Assembly: GCA_964533425.1 (NCBI GenBank)
Contig: CAZHJG010000008.1
Location: forward strand, 1-35,640
Length of the DNA stretch: 35,640 bases
Source: CAZHJG01 sp964533425
GTDB taxonomy: Bacteria > Patescibacteriota > Saccharimonadia > Saccharimonadales > UBA4665
Direction of reading: 5' to 3'
This document shows, in pieces, positions 27,489 through 35,472 of the stretch. The notes under the pieces are model-generated. The model made no database searches, was not told the origin of the DNA, and was given only the letters and a program-made list of their open reading frames with translations. The stretch's first letter is position 1, and every line of letters starts with the position of its first letter. The position numbers and the translations under genes were made by a program.

Positions 27489-29267
27489 ATGGACCAATCG
27501 CACATCCGCAACTTCTGCATCATCGCTCACATTGATCACGGCAAGTCCACGCTGGCGGACCGTTTGCTGGAGTTGACCGGCACCGTCGATAAGCGTGATA
27601 TGAAAGCGCAGCTGCTGGACAAGATGGATCTGGAGCGTGAAAAGGGCATCACCATCAAGCTGACGCCGGTGCGTATGCAGTATCAGGAATACGAGCTGAA
27701 CCTCATAGATACGCCTGGCCACGTCGACTTCAGCTACGAAGTTTCGCGCAGCCTAGAGGCCTGTGAAGGCGCGTTACTGGTGGTTGACGCCAGCCAAGGC
27801 ATCCAGGCGCAAACGCTGGCCAACGTCTACCTGGCCATGGCGGCTGAGCTGACAATTATCCCGGTACTCAACAAGATTGATTTACCAGCTGCCGACGTGG
27901 AACGAGTCAGCAAAGAAATTATGAGCCTGCTCGGCTGCCAGCAAGAGAATATTTTGCTGATCTCCGCCAAAACCGGCGAAGGCGTCGATAAAGTGCTCGA
28001 GACTATCGTGAACAAGATGCCGTCACCAAAAGCATCAGAACGGACGCAAACCCGGGCCCTGATATTCGACAGCTACTACGATGACTACAGGGGCGTTATC
28101 CTCTATACCCGGGTCTTTGACGGACAGATAGCGAGCAATGCTGGTATTAGAATGCTAGCCACCGGTGCCACCGGTGTTGCGCTCGAAGTTGGAGCTCTCA
28201 AACCGGAGATGACTCCTAATAAGCAGCTGCAGACGGGCGAAATCGGCTACATTGTTACTAATCTGAAATCCACGCGGGAAGCCCGGGTTGGCGATACGAT
28301 TACACTTCCAGCTAATCCGGCCACTGAGCCACTTCCTGGGTACCGTAATGTTCAGCCGTTTGTGTATGCCGGCTTTTTCCCCGACAGCAATGAGAATTAC
28401 CAGCTACTTAAAGATGCCGTTGAAAAGCTGTCGCTCAGTGATTCGGCGTTGCAATTTATGCCGGAAAACTCACCGGTACTGGGTTTTGGCGTACGCATCG
28501 GCTTTTTGGGGTTACTGCACATGGACATCGTGCGAGAGCGGCTGGAGCGGGAGTACGGCCTGGAACTGGTGGTCACCAACCCCTCGACTGATTATCAAAT
28601 TACGCTAGTTACTGGCGAAGAACTCGACATCAAGAGCGCGGCTGATCTGCCTGACCCAGCAAAAATTCAAGAAATTCGCGAGCCGTGGATCACGGGTGAA
28701 ATCATCGTACCGCAAGAATACGTTGGGCCGGTGATTCAGCTGGTGAGTGCCAAGCGTGGCTTGCAGAAGAATATCTCGTACGTTGAAGAGCGGGCGCTAA
28801 TAGCGTTTGAAGCGCCGCTGGCTAATCTGCTGACGGATTTCTACGATCAACTCAAAAGCCTGACTAGCGGTTACGGCTCGTTCAACTACGAGCTGGCTGA
28901 TTATCGAGCGGAAGACCTCGTGCGGCTGGACTTTTACGTAGCCGGCGAAATGGTCAGCGCCTTGAGTGTCATGGTGCATCGCAGCGAGGCGCAATTCCTG
29001 GGACGTGAGACAGTTCAGAAGCTTAAAGATGTCATTCCACGGCAGAATTTCCAGGTGGCGCTGCAGGCAGCTATTGGCGGCAAGTTCATCGCCCGTGAGG
29101 ACATCAGCGCTTATCGCAAAGACGTCACCACTGGATTGTATGGCGGCGATGTGACGCGCAAGAAAAAGGTGCTGGCCAAGCAGGCCAAAGGCAAGAAACG
29201 ATTGAAACGCTTTGGCAAAGTTGACATTCCGGCCGAAGCTTTTACCGTGATGCTGAAGCGCGATTAG
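27489..29267 (+). CDS. lepA: Elongation factor 4 (back-translocating GTPase)
   Basis: 592 residues from ATG 27489. G1 AHIDHGKST (13-21), REKGITIKL (G2), DTPGHVDF (G3), NKIDLPAAD (G4) and SAKTGEGVD (G5) are all intact. The C-terminal LepA-specific domain ends GKKRLKRFGKVDIPAEAF. It acts on stalled or mistranslocated ribosomes. TATAAA at 27461-27466 may be a nearer promoter. An upstream TTG at 27456 would add 11 residues and is rejected because the family starts here. The 3' end overlaps the convergent gene by 26 bp. Confidence 0.97.
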   Translation: MDQSHIRNFCIIAHIDHGKSTLADRLLELTGTVDKRDMKAQLLDKMDLEREKGITIKLTPVRMQYQEYELNLIDTPGHVDFSYEVSRSLEACEGALLVVDASQGIQAQTLANVYLAMAAELTIIPVLNKIDLPAADVERVSKEIMSLLGCQQENILLISAKTGEGVDKVLETIVNKMPSPKASERTQTRALIFDSYYDDYRGVILYTRVFDGQIASNAGIRMLATGATGVALEVGALKPEMTPNKQLQTGEIGYIVTNLKSTREARVGDTITLPANPATEPLPGYRNVQPFVYAGFFPDSNENYQLLKDAVEKLSLSDSALQFMPENSPVLGFGVRIGFLGLLHMDIVRERLEREYGLELVVTNPSTDYQITLVTGEELDIKSAADLPDPAKIQEIREPWITGEIIVPQEYVGPVIQLVSAKRGLQKNISYVEERALIAFEAPLANLLTDFYDQLKSLTSGYGSFNYELADYRAEDLVRLDFYVAGEMVSALSVMVHRSEAQFLGRETVQKLKDVIPRQNFQVALQAAIGGKFIAREDISAYRKDVTTGLYGGDVTRKKKVLAKQAKGKKRLKRFGKVDIPAEAFTVMLKRD

Positions 29268-30441
29268 CCGGTAGCAAACAGCTCATCAGCAAAATCCAGA
29301 ACAGTACCTCGAGGGTGACGCTGGTGACGTTCGTCAGGTAGTAAAAAGCAATGAACAAAGCCGCGAAGCCAAGCACCCTCACTTCGCTGTCGGCTCTGAG
29401 ACTTCGCCAGAGACCGAATACCGCGAAGCCTAGATAGGCGAGGCCGCCTAACCAACCGATTGCTAGCACGCGGTCAAGGAAAACATTGTGACTGCTATTG
29501 AAAAAGTACCCCTGAGCACACGTTTTCTGCAGCGCAGCTTGATCAAGCTTTGAACAAGTCAAGGCGTCCACCAAATTGCCAGGGCCATAACCCAGCAGCG
29601 GTTTTTGAAAACTGGAGCGCAGCGCGTCCTTTTGCAGCGATAAACGATAGGTAATGCTGGTCGAGGCATATGATACATTGCTAACCCGATCTGGTGTGAG
29701 GGGCACAAGCACGGCCAGCAAAATAGCCACCGCGACAACGGACATTGCCATGCGCCTGACGCGTTGCTTCGGGTATGCCACAAACTGCCAGACAAGCCCG
29801 ATAATGATGACTAAAAATAGAGCTGCCCTGGTCTCGGTCAGCCAGAGGAGAGCTAGCAGCACAAATTGTCCAGCCAATAACTTAAATCGCCAGCTAGGAT
29901 ACGCCTTGAGCAGCCCAAGCCCGAGAATTATACCAACGCCCAAAAAACAGGCCATAATATCGGCTTGGGCAAAAAGCCCTGGATCGCGCAGCAAGGAGTG
30001 AAAACGCAGCAGACTGTAGGGTATCGACAGGAGCGCCAAAGCTAAAATGGCAGCATAGAGTATGATTTGCAGCTGCTTTAGTGGGGTTTTCCAGGCAATC
30101 AAGAGACCACAACCCGCACAAGCCAGTAATCCAAGTGCGCCTAAACGAATGTAGGGGGCTCCAAATAAGTCATAGCCAAGATGAGGATTCAAGACAGCGC
30201 TAAGCAGAGAGGTCAGGCCGAAAAGGATTAAGAAAATAAGTCCAGTCGTCGGCAGGCTACGCAGAATCTTAAATTTAAAGGTGAGCGTAACCCAGGCAAA
30301 AAAACCAGCAATGATGAGCAGAAAGCCCTGAAGATTAATGTTTTTGACGGCACCAAATGGTGTCAAAAAGGGTAAGCAGACTACAAGTAGCAGACTTATG
30401 TCGGAAGCTATATGTGCGAAGCGTTGCTTGCTGGCCGCCAA
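29242..30441 (-). CDS. O-antigen ligase-like (Wzy_C/WaaL) membrane protein
   Basis: 399 residues, about 11-12 helices. The large outer loop holds PLLGYGPGNLVDAL and NSSHNVFLDRVLAIGWLGGLAYLG, the H-N-x-x-L-x-x-x-x-x-x-G-x-x-G site of Wzy_C proteins. Such enzymes join or polymerise lipid-linked glycans or glycosylate surface proteins. The start is unclear: TTG 30441 is the only near start and lies 6 nt after the upstream stop, so it is probably co-translated. The secreted neighbours with the RGFSHD anchor could be acceptors, which is speculation. Confidence 0.8.
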   Translation of the reverse strand: MAASKQRFAHIASDISLLLVVCLPFLTPFGAVKNINLQGFLLIIAGFFAWVTLTFKFKILRSLPTTGLIFLILFGLTSLLSAVLNPHLGYDLFGAPYIRLGALGLLACAGCGLLIAWKTPLKQLQIILYAAILALALLSIPYSLLRFHSLLRDPGLFAQADIMACFLGVGIILGLGLLKAYPSWRFKLLAGQFVLLALLWLTETRAALFLVIIIGLVWQFVAYPKQRVRRMAMSVVAVAILLAVLVPLTPDRVSNVSYASTSITYRLSLQKDALRSSFQKPLLGYGPGNLVDALTCSKLDQAALQKTCAQGYFFNSSHNVFLDRVLAIGWLGGLAYLGFAVFGLWRSLRADSEVRVLGFAALFIAFYYLTNVTSVTLEVLFWILLMSCLLPANRASASR

Positions 30442-30447
30442 AGCAAT

Positions 30448-31056
30448 TTAATTTACGCTTACGGGCGCCGTGCCGCCACCCTCGCTCTCGCTGCCACCAC
30501 CAGGTGTTTTGGCAGGAGCTGTCGGCAACTTAATGAAGTTGGAAGTGCAGGCGCGGTTGACTGGTTTGCCCATCACAGACTGGTAATAAACATGGTCAAT
30601 GGTGCTGGAGGCGTAGCCTACTCGGTATTGCTTCATGAGCTGCGACGTTGCATGGTGGGCAGCCAAAGTGACAGTGTGCTTGTTTACGCCAAGCGTTTTT
30701 GTTTTGCCGTTTTTGCCTGTGCCATAACTGACTAGGTAATTAGTGTATGTAAATTTGACTGACTTCTTGCCTTTGTTTGTTATGGTCAATCGCGGCTGTA
30801 ACAGAGCGTTATGTTTCGGATTAACTGGTACACCGGTAATCGTGCATGAGACATGGACCGAGTTGCAGGAACTTATGCTACCACTAACTTGTCCGGATGC
30901 CGGGTATATAATTGGGCCGGAAACTGTGCCGGGGTTGCAGGGATCGGCGTGACTGGCCACCAAATAGGTGACGCCGGCAATCGCGAAGACAACCACGAAC
31001 AACACCAGAAACATGTCGTGCGAGAAGCCGCGCATATTCAGCTTTTTGATCTTCAT
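30448..31056 (-). CDS. RGFSHD-anchor secreted protein A (202 aa)
   Basis: Start ATG 31056 with AAGGACC 8 nt upstream. N-terminus MKIKKLNMRGFSHDMFLVL then a helix to ASHAD (about 12-37), nearly identical to those of 31232 and 35473. The outer part has Cys residues that could pair (NPGTVSG, SSCNSVHVSC, NRACTS), a beta-domain resembling Ig-like folds (LQPRLTITNKGKKSVKFTYTN...HTVTLAAHHATSQLMKQYRVGY) and a Gly/Ser/Glu tail. No known family outside the N-terminus. Same operon direction as 31232 and 29242. Confidence 0.7.
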   Translation of the reverse strand: MKIKKLNMRGFSHDMFLVLFVVVFAIAGVTYLVASHADPCNPGTVSGPIIYPASGQVSGSISSCNSVHVSCTITGVPVNPKHNALLQPRLTITNKGKKSVKFTYTNYLVSYGTGKNGKTKTLGVNKHTVTLAAHHATSQLMKQYRVGYASSTIDHVYYQSVMGKPVNRACTSNFIKLPTAPAKTPGGGSESEGGGTAPVSVN

Positions 31057-31231
31057 GCGCTTGGTCCTTTCAATATCCGGGTAGTCACTCACAGAGAGCT
31101 GTAGACGTACCCGACTATCCCTTCGTAGCCGTGGCCGTCAAGTTTTTTCATCTTTGGGAAGGGGCGTTTCAAGGATTTTTCCTTTTGATGCGGTTAGGGG
31201 GAGACAGAAGAGCTTTAAATCGGTAGGAGGC

Positions 31232-32152
31232 TTAGTCTTCGGCCTCGCCGCCACTGGAGCTGCTGCCTGAGCCGCCGCCGTCATTTTCACCACTGTCATT
31301 ACCGTTGTCACATGGTCCGCTTTCACTGTCGCCACTACACTTTGTACTAGGTGACTTTGGCGAGTTACCCTTGACCCAGACGTGGAAGACGTTTTGAACG
31401 CTGAGAGAACTACCGACTGGGGTGTAGCCCGAGCGAATGATAGCGCCTGCTTCGGCCCCGTCAGAGGATACCGGCCGCAGTGTATTTGCAATCTGGCCAC
31501 TAGCTGTCAGGCCGACTCGGTCGCCGGTGTAGTAGAAGCTTTTAACAGTAGGATTGAACAGCTGGTCGATGCCACGGGTTTGGTTCGCGCCTGAAGCCAC
31601 GGATTTGCTGCTAACCCAAGCGACAGCGGTACCGGAGCTGCTCCAACCCGATCCTGCCAGTCCGTTAAGCAGCGCCAAGCTGTTACCGCTGAGACGAGCG
31701 GTCGTTGCATAGACATGATGCTTGGTCTTGGAATTGTAGAACTGGTACAACAGGACAGAGCCGGCAGGCACCTTGCTACGGGGAGCTTTAGCCTGGTACA
31801 CGAAGCTGTGATCACCCTGGCGGCAATACCCAAGTGCAGCCATGGCCTTGTCATTGTAGGCGACGCTGTAAACGTGGTCACGCACGTAGGTGGAACCTGA
31901 TTTCAGTTTGCGGTATTCATGCAGCGGGACTCTGACGGTCGATGCCGGCAGAGCAGGCCCATTGGGATGTATCGTACAGCCGCTCGGATTCTTAGAAGTA
32001 GCGGCCGGAGTCCTAACAGCGGAAGCAACGGTGCTCGGATCGGCGTGACTAATGACCACATAGCCCACGCCGGCAATGGCCACCAGCACGACTATCATGA
32101 TCAGCACTATGTCGTGCGAGAAGCCTCGCATATTTAATTTTTTAACTTTCAT
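31232..32152 (-). CDS. RGFSHD-anchor secreted protein B with DUF5648-like repeats (306 aa)
   Basis: N-terminus MKVKKLNMRGFSHDIVLIM plus helix to ISHAD. The outer domain has two or three units of the type VLLYQFYNSKTKHHVYATT ... LNGLAGSGWSSSGTAVAW and LFNPTVKSFYYTGDRVGL, which fit the DUF5648 repeat (Y-R-F-Y/N-x-x-T-x-x-H-F-Y-T-T) found in secreted proteins of Gram-positives. The C-terminal 40 residues are Ser/Gly/Asp/Glu-rich. Possibly a surface adhesin or cell-wall-binding protein. AAAGGG about 12 nt before ATG. Confidence 0.7.
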   Translation of the reverse strand: MKVKKLNMRGFSHDIVLIMIVVLVAIAGVGYVVISHADPSTVASAVRTPAATSKNPSGCTIHPNGPALPASTVRVPLHEYRKLKSGSTYVRDHVYSVAYNDKAMAALGYCRQGDHSFVYQAKAPRSKVPAGSVLLYQFYNSKTKHHVYATTARLSGNSLALLNGLAGSGWSSSGTAVAWVSSKSVASGANQTRGIDQLFNPTVKSFYYTGDRVGLTASGQIANTLRPVSSDGAEAGAIIRSGYTPVGSSLSVQNVFHVWVKGNSPKSPSTKCSGDSESGPCDNGNDSGENDGGGSGSSSSGGEAED

Positions 32153-32195
32153 TTTTGTTTTTACCCTTTCTTAAGGAGTTTTTAAGTCTATCTGA

Positions 32196-32223
32196 ATAGT
32201 ATCAAACGCTTATGCTTTGTCAA
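32196..32223 (-). promoter_or_regulatory. Promoter of the RGFSHD-anchor operon
   Basis: TTGACA (32223-32218), 16-nt spacer, TACTAT (32201-32196). The AACAGATGTGA motif (32241-32231, minus) lies 7 nt upstream of the -35. Confidence 0.7.
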
Positions 32224-32335
32224 GCATTTTTCACATCTGTTGTGCAAAAGTGGCCGGCCATAAAGAGCGAGCTTTAAATATACAAACTTGCAGCGGGCTT
32301 ATGGTTCAGCCTACAATAGTAAGGACCATAGTGCT

Positions 32336-32989
32336 ATGACAAACAGTACCAACTCAGAAAAAAGAATCAATGAACGGCTCTTCGATGCACTGCTCACGCC
32401 GTCCTGGCTGAGCGGTTTAATAGCCATAGCTGCCGGCCTGGTGGTGACGATTGGCGTAGTGTTAGCCTTTAGTTTTAATACCAGCCAAATTCAGCAACAA
32501 CTCGGTAACTTGCAGAATACCAGTAAACAATCAGTGTTGACCTTGCCAGGGCAGACACCGCCAGGGACGACGGCCAATTCGCTCCAAAACACCTGGCCAC
32601 TATTAGCCTTTTGGGGTGTGGTGGGGCTGGTCGTGTACTTTATCGTGGAAACTATTGCCAAAGCCATCAGCAACGCGGCGGCGCTTCGCGAAGAGCTTTA
32701 CTATGTGCACGCCAAACGCGACACCCTTATCAAAATGACCGTTGAATATCTTGTAATACGACTGATCATTGTCGCCTTCTGGCTAATATTTATTGACCTA
32801 TTCCTAAAACGGATCATCCCCTACAGCATCACCGCTTCGCACGCGGCTGCTTCCGACCCTAAAAGCCTCAGCGCTTTTCTTTATATATTGTTGTCCTTCG
32901 TCATGATCGCCGGCAGCCTGCACCTGCACGCCATTTTCCTGCGACTCATCGCTCGCCGCCCGCGTGTGTTTTCAGCGACCATTCTTTAA
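32336..32989 (+). CDS. Hypothetical four-TM membrane protein (217 aa)
   Basis: Helices at about 24-48, 85-105, 135-160 and 178-202. Between the first two lies a polar stretch (NTSQIQQQLGNLQNTSKQSVLTLPGQTPPG). A charged loop (AALREELYYVHAKRDTL) follows the second. No family known. TACAAT (32312-32317) gives a leader of about 11 nt; an in-frame ATG further up has no such signal. Confidence 0.65.
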   Translation: MTNSTNSEKRINERLFDALLTPSWLSGLIAIAAGLVVTIGVVLAFSFNTSQIQQQLGNLQNTSKQSVLTLPGQTPPGTTANSLQNTWPLLAFWGVVGLVVYFIVETIAKAISNAAALREELYYVHAKRDTLIKMTVEYLVIRLIIVAFWLIFIDLFLKRIIPYSITASHAAASDPKSLSAFLYILLSFVMIAGSLHLHAIFLRLIARRPRVFSATIL

Positions 32990-33000
32990 ATACAAATCAG

Positions 33001-33642
33001 CTATGACTTGTCACACCTGGCGAGTAAAGCCTCCAGGATTTGAGCGGTAACCTCAATACCTGGGCGGTTGCCGTCAATTCTGACCAGCAGGCCAGTGGGT
33101 TCGTAGTGTTCAATAACGGGCAGCGTCTTTTCGCGGAATTCTTTGAGGCGCGTCTCAAAAATCTCAGGGGCATCATCACGACGATTGCCGCGGTCTCCAA
33201 GCGAACGTTCCTCCTGGCTTTTAGCACGCCTACCACGGACGTCAGCCTCAGAAATTTCAAGGTAAAAAACAACTTTTAGGGGATGTCCGGAGCGCTCAGT
33301 TGCTGCAATGACACCATTTTCCTCACCGTGCCAGCGGCCTACCGAGCTGAGCACCAAGGGCTTGCCCTTGAACTCAGCTTGAGACAAATACGGCAGTACA
33401 ATATCCAAATACTCGTCGGTCGGTATCAGCAATCCTTTTTTAAGTGCTTTTTGCGAGCGCTCGGGGATGACACTGTTACGCAAAATATCGCCGCCGCCAA
33501 GCAGCGGTGCACCAAACATATCGGCCAGAATTCGTCCTTGAGTATCCTTACCGGCAAATGGGCGCCCGAAAATATTAATTGAACCGGCCTTGAGCCAAGT
33601 CTTGATCCGGTTAATTTGTTCAACAGTTAACGAGTGGTGCAT
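33001..33642 (-). CDS. Adenylate-kinase-like nucleoside monophosphate kinase
   Basis: 213 residues. The P-loop is GRPFAGKDT (26-34), where Adk has G-x-P-G-A-G-K-G-T; the Asp for Gly change after Lys is unusual. GGGDILRNSV follows as the NMP-binding helix, then LDGxxR-like LSSVGRWHGEE and an RRAKSQEERSLGDRGNRRDDAPEIFETRLKEF lid and core as in Adk (R-x-D-D-x-x-E-x-x-x-x-R). Could phosphorylate AMP or another NMP, or be an Adk paralogue. TATAAT (33659-33654) is 11 nt before ATG. Confidence 0.8.
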   Translation of the reverse strand: MHHSLTVEQINRIKTWLKAGSINIFGRPFAGKDTQGRILADMFGAPLLGGGDILRNSVIPERSQKALKKGLLIPTDEYLDIVLPYLSQAEFKGKPLVLSSVGRWHGEENGVIAATERSGHPLKVVFYLEISEADVRGRRAKSQEERSLGDRGNRRDDAPEIFETRLKEFREKTLPVIEHYEPTGLLVRIDGNRPGIEVTAQILEALLARCDKS

Positions 33643-33709
33643 ACGAAAAATTTATTATACCCTATAGCTTCCTTACATCCAGCGGCTAAGTTTACAATTT
33701 CCTCAAGAC

Positions 33710-33770
33710 TTAGCACTCTTGACGCTAAACATGCCAGTGGCATGTTTTGTAGACTCGAGCAGAGTGCCAA
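33710..33770 (+). promoter_or_regulatory. Split CIRCE with inserted palindrome
   Basis: CIRCE left half TTAGCACTC (33710-33718) and right half GAGTGCCAA (33762-33770), 43 nt apart instead of 9. The spacer begins TTGACGCT, as in the intact CIRCE below, then has a perfect 21-nt palindrome at 33727-33747 centred on G33737. Confidence 0.65.
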
Positions 33771-33788
33771 ACAATAAAACGGTAAAAC

Positions 33789-33827
33789 TTGGCACTCTTG
33801 ACGGCTGAGTGCTAAAAACGATATACT
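33789..33827 (+). promoter_or_regulatory. CIRCE operator and hrcA promoter
   Basis: TTGGCACTC (33789-33797), 9-nt spacer, GAGTGCTAA (33807-33815): one change from the consensus CIRCE. TTGACG (33798-33803), 18 nt, TATACT (33822-33827) is the promoter, so HrcA bound to CIRCE would block the polymerase. Start near 33834. Confidence 0.95.
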
Positions 33828-33865
33828 AAGCACCAAGAGAGTAGTAATTTGAAACAGTCCTGATT

Positions 33866-34573
33866 ATGACACAGCGGCAGCAAACCATTCTAAATGCCAT
33901 TGTTGAGCAGTATGCCGAGGTGGCCAGTCCGGTTGGCAGCATGCTTTTGGCAAAGTTATTCAATGTCAGCTCTGCCACTATCCGCGCGGAAATGGCTGAG
34001 CTGGAGCGCTTGGGCTACATTACCCAACCGCACACTAGCGCCGGCCGCGTGCCGACCGACAAAGGTTATCGGCACTATGTCAACAACTTAAATGAAAACG
34101 TACCAGAAACCTCAATCGAACGACGGGCCGAAAAAGCTTTGGCTGTACGCGTCCAAAATGCCGGCGCTCCGGAACGCATGATCCGCAATGCTGTTGACAC
34201 TCTAGTAGAGCTGACGCACAACCTTGGCATAGCCACCATAGGCAACCAGCTGTACATGAGCGGCCTGTCCAACCTCTTCGGCCAGCCGGAGTTTATTAAC
34301 GGCCTACAGGTTCAGCAAGTCGCGCAATTGCTCGATAATCTAGAACCCTGGCTGCGTGAAGCGGCACCCAACGAACCGCTCAGCGTCTATATCGGCCAGG
34401 AAAATCCCATCGGCCGAACTGCCGGTTGCTCGCTGATCATCAGCCGCTTCCGCAGCCCGTTCAGCGATCGCAGCTACATCGGCACCCTAGGCCCGACCCG
34501 CCAGAGTTATCGCGACGTCATGCTGCTGGTTTCGCGGGCTGGTAAAGAATTGGAGACGCTACTTTATGTCTGA
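33866..34573 (+). CDS. hrcA: Heat-inducible repressor HrcA (short form)
   Basis: 235 residues; most HrcA have about 340. The N-terminal winged helix is intact: TQRQQTILNAIVEQYAEVASPVGSMLLAKLFNVSSATIRAEMAELERLGYITQPHTSAGRVPTDKGYRHYV. The C-terminal part keeps a GAF-like strand set and the GPTRQSYRDVM ending (family G-P-x-R-M-x-Y), but the dimer insert is shortened. It binds CIRCE upstream and represses its own operon until heat stress. The stop overlaps the next start by 8 nt. Confidence 0.93.
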   Translation: MTQRQQTILNAIVEQYAEVASPVGSMLLAKLFNVSSATIRAEMAELERLGYITQPHTSAGRVPTDKGYRHYVNNLNENVPETSIERRAEKALAVRVQNAGAPERMIRNAVDTLVELTHNLGIATIGNQLYMSGLSNLFGQPEFINGLQVQQVAQLLDNLEPWLREAAPNEPLSVYIGQENPIGRTAGCSLIISRFRSPFSDRSYIGTLGPTRQSYRDVMLLVSRAGKELETLLYV

Positions 34574-34907
34574 GGCGATTGAATACGCAAAAGGCTTTGG
34601 CATCTCGGAAACTGAAAGGGCAGCCGTGGAAGCTATGATGAGCCGGTACCGGTTAGAGGCGCACGCAGTCGAGATAATGGAAAGCGCACCACGCGGTACC
34701 TTATACGATCAAGAAAACGACGATGACAAGCTTGGCTACACTATTGAATTACCTTGTGAAACGGAGAAGGAGCCAGGCTCTTTACTTGATGACGCCAAAT
34801 GGGCCGGCCGTCTAGCCCTAAAAGCAGCTACTTCACTTGTCGAAATACCTACTCGGCTGATCAGCAAGCTCATTCCCGGCACTCTAGGAGAAAAAAATGC
34901 CCTCTAA
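34566..34907 (+). CDS. Hypothetical protein between hrcA and grpE (113 aa)
   Basis: Overlaps hrcA by 8 nt and grpE by 11 nt, so it is part of the heat-shock operon. An acidic N-terminal helical half (ISETERAAVEAMMSRYRLEAHAVEIMES) is followed by TLYDQENDDDKLGYTIELP and an amphipathic C-terminus (WAGRLALKAATSLVEIPTRLISKLIPGTLGEK). No family is recognised. By location a chaperone-related role is plausible. Confidence 0.75.
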   Translation: MSEAIEYAKGFGISETERAAVEAMMSRYRLEAHAVEIMESAPRGTLYDQENDDDKLGYTIELPCETEKEPGSLLDDAKWAGRLALKAATSLVEIPTRLISKLIPGTLGEKNAL

Positions 34908-35388
34908 GCACCCGAAAAAATCTGACACCAATAAACCTGACGCCGCACAAGCACAACAGCAAATCCAAGAGCTGACGCAAGCTCTGCAGCGCGAACGGGC
35001 CGACGCCATGAATCTGCGCCGACGGCACGATGAGGAGCTGGCAAATGTACGCAAAAGCCTCAAGGCTCACATCGTGCGCGATCTGCTGCCAGTTATCGAC
35101 AACTTCGAACGGGCCCTCAAGCATGTGCCCCAAAACCTCAAAGACAATGAATACATGAAGGGCATTGAAGGCATTGTGAAGCAGTTCGAAAAAACCCTGG
35201 AACAGCTGGGCGTGCAGCGCATTAAAACTGTCGGCGAACCATTTGACCCGCATTACCACGAGGCGGTCAGCATGGAAGAAGGCCAGGACGGCGCCCACGA
35301 AGTCGTGAGCGAAGAACTGCAAGCCGGCTACACATTGGGCGATGAAGTCGTCCGTTACGCCATGGTCCGCGTCAAGATGCAAGGCTAG
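34897..35388 (+). CDS. grpE: Nucleotide exchange factor GrpE
   Basis: 163 residues. A long N-terminal coiled coil (about 15-60) precedes LRRRHDEELANVRKSLKAHIVRDLLPVIDNFERALKH, then the family ending GEPFDPHYHEAV... and TLGDEVVRYAMVRV. It releases ADP from DnaK. Its overlap with the preceding gene means co-translation. dnaK does not follow within the window; the next gene (35473) has its own promoter and is unrelated. Confidence 0.96.
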   Translation: MPSKHPKKSDTNKPDAAQAQQQIQELTQALQRERADAMNLRRRHDEELANVRKSLKAHIVRDLLPVIDNFERALKHVPQNLKDNEYMKGIEGIVKQFEKTLEQLGVQRIKTVGEPFDPHYHEAVSMEEGQDGAHEVVSEELQAGYTLGDEVVRYAMVRVKMQG

Positions 35389-35405
35389 CAGAGTTCATTA
35401 GCGGC

Positions 35406-35434
35406 TTGACAATTCGCTGCCAGCCGCCAATAAT
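35406..35434 (+). promoter_or_regulatory. Promoter of the RGFSHD-anchor gene at 35473
   Basis: TTGACA (35406-35411), 17-nt spacer, AATAAT (35429-35434). Confidence 0.65.
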
Positions 35435-35472
35435 CAACAGCAGTAGTTCCTAAAATCAAAAAGATACCCAAA

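Noticed and set aside
31089..31151. 20-aa minus ORF MKKLDGHGYEGIVGYVYSSL upstream of 30448
   Set aside because: No ribosome site and it overlaps a possible promoter; a leader peptide cannot be excluded but is not supported.
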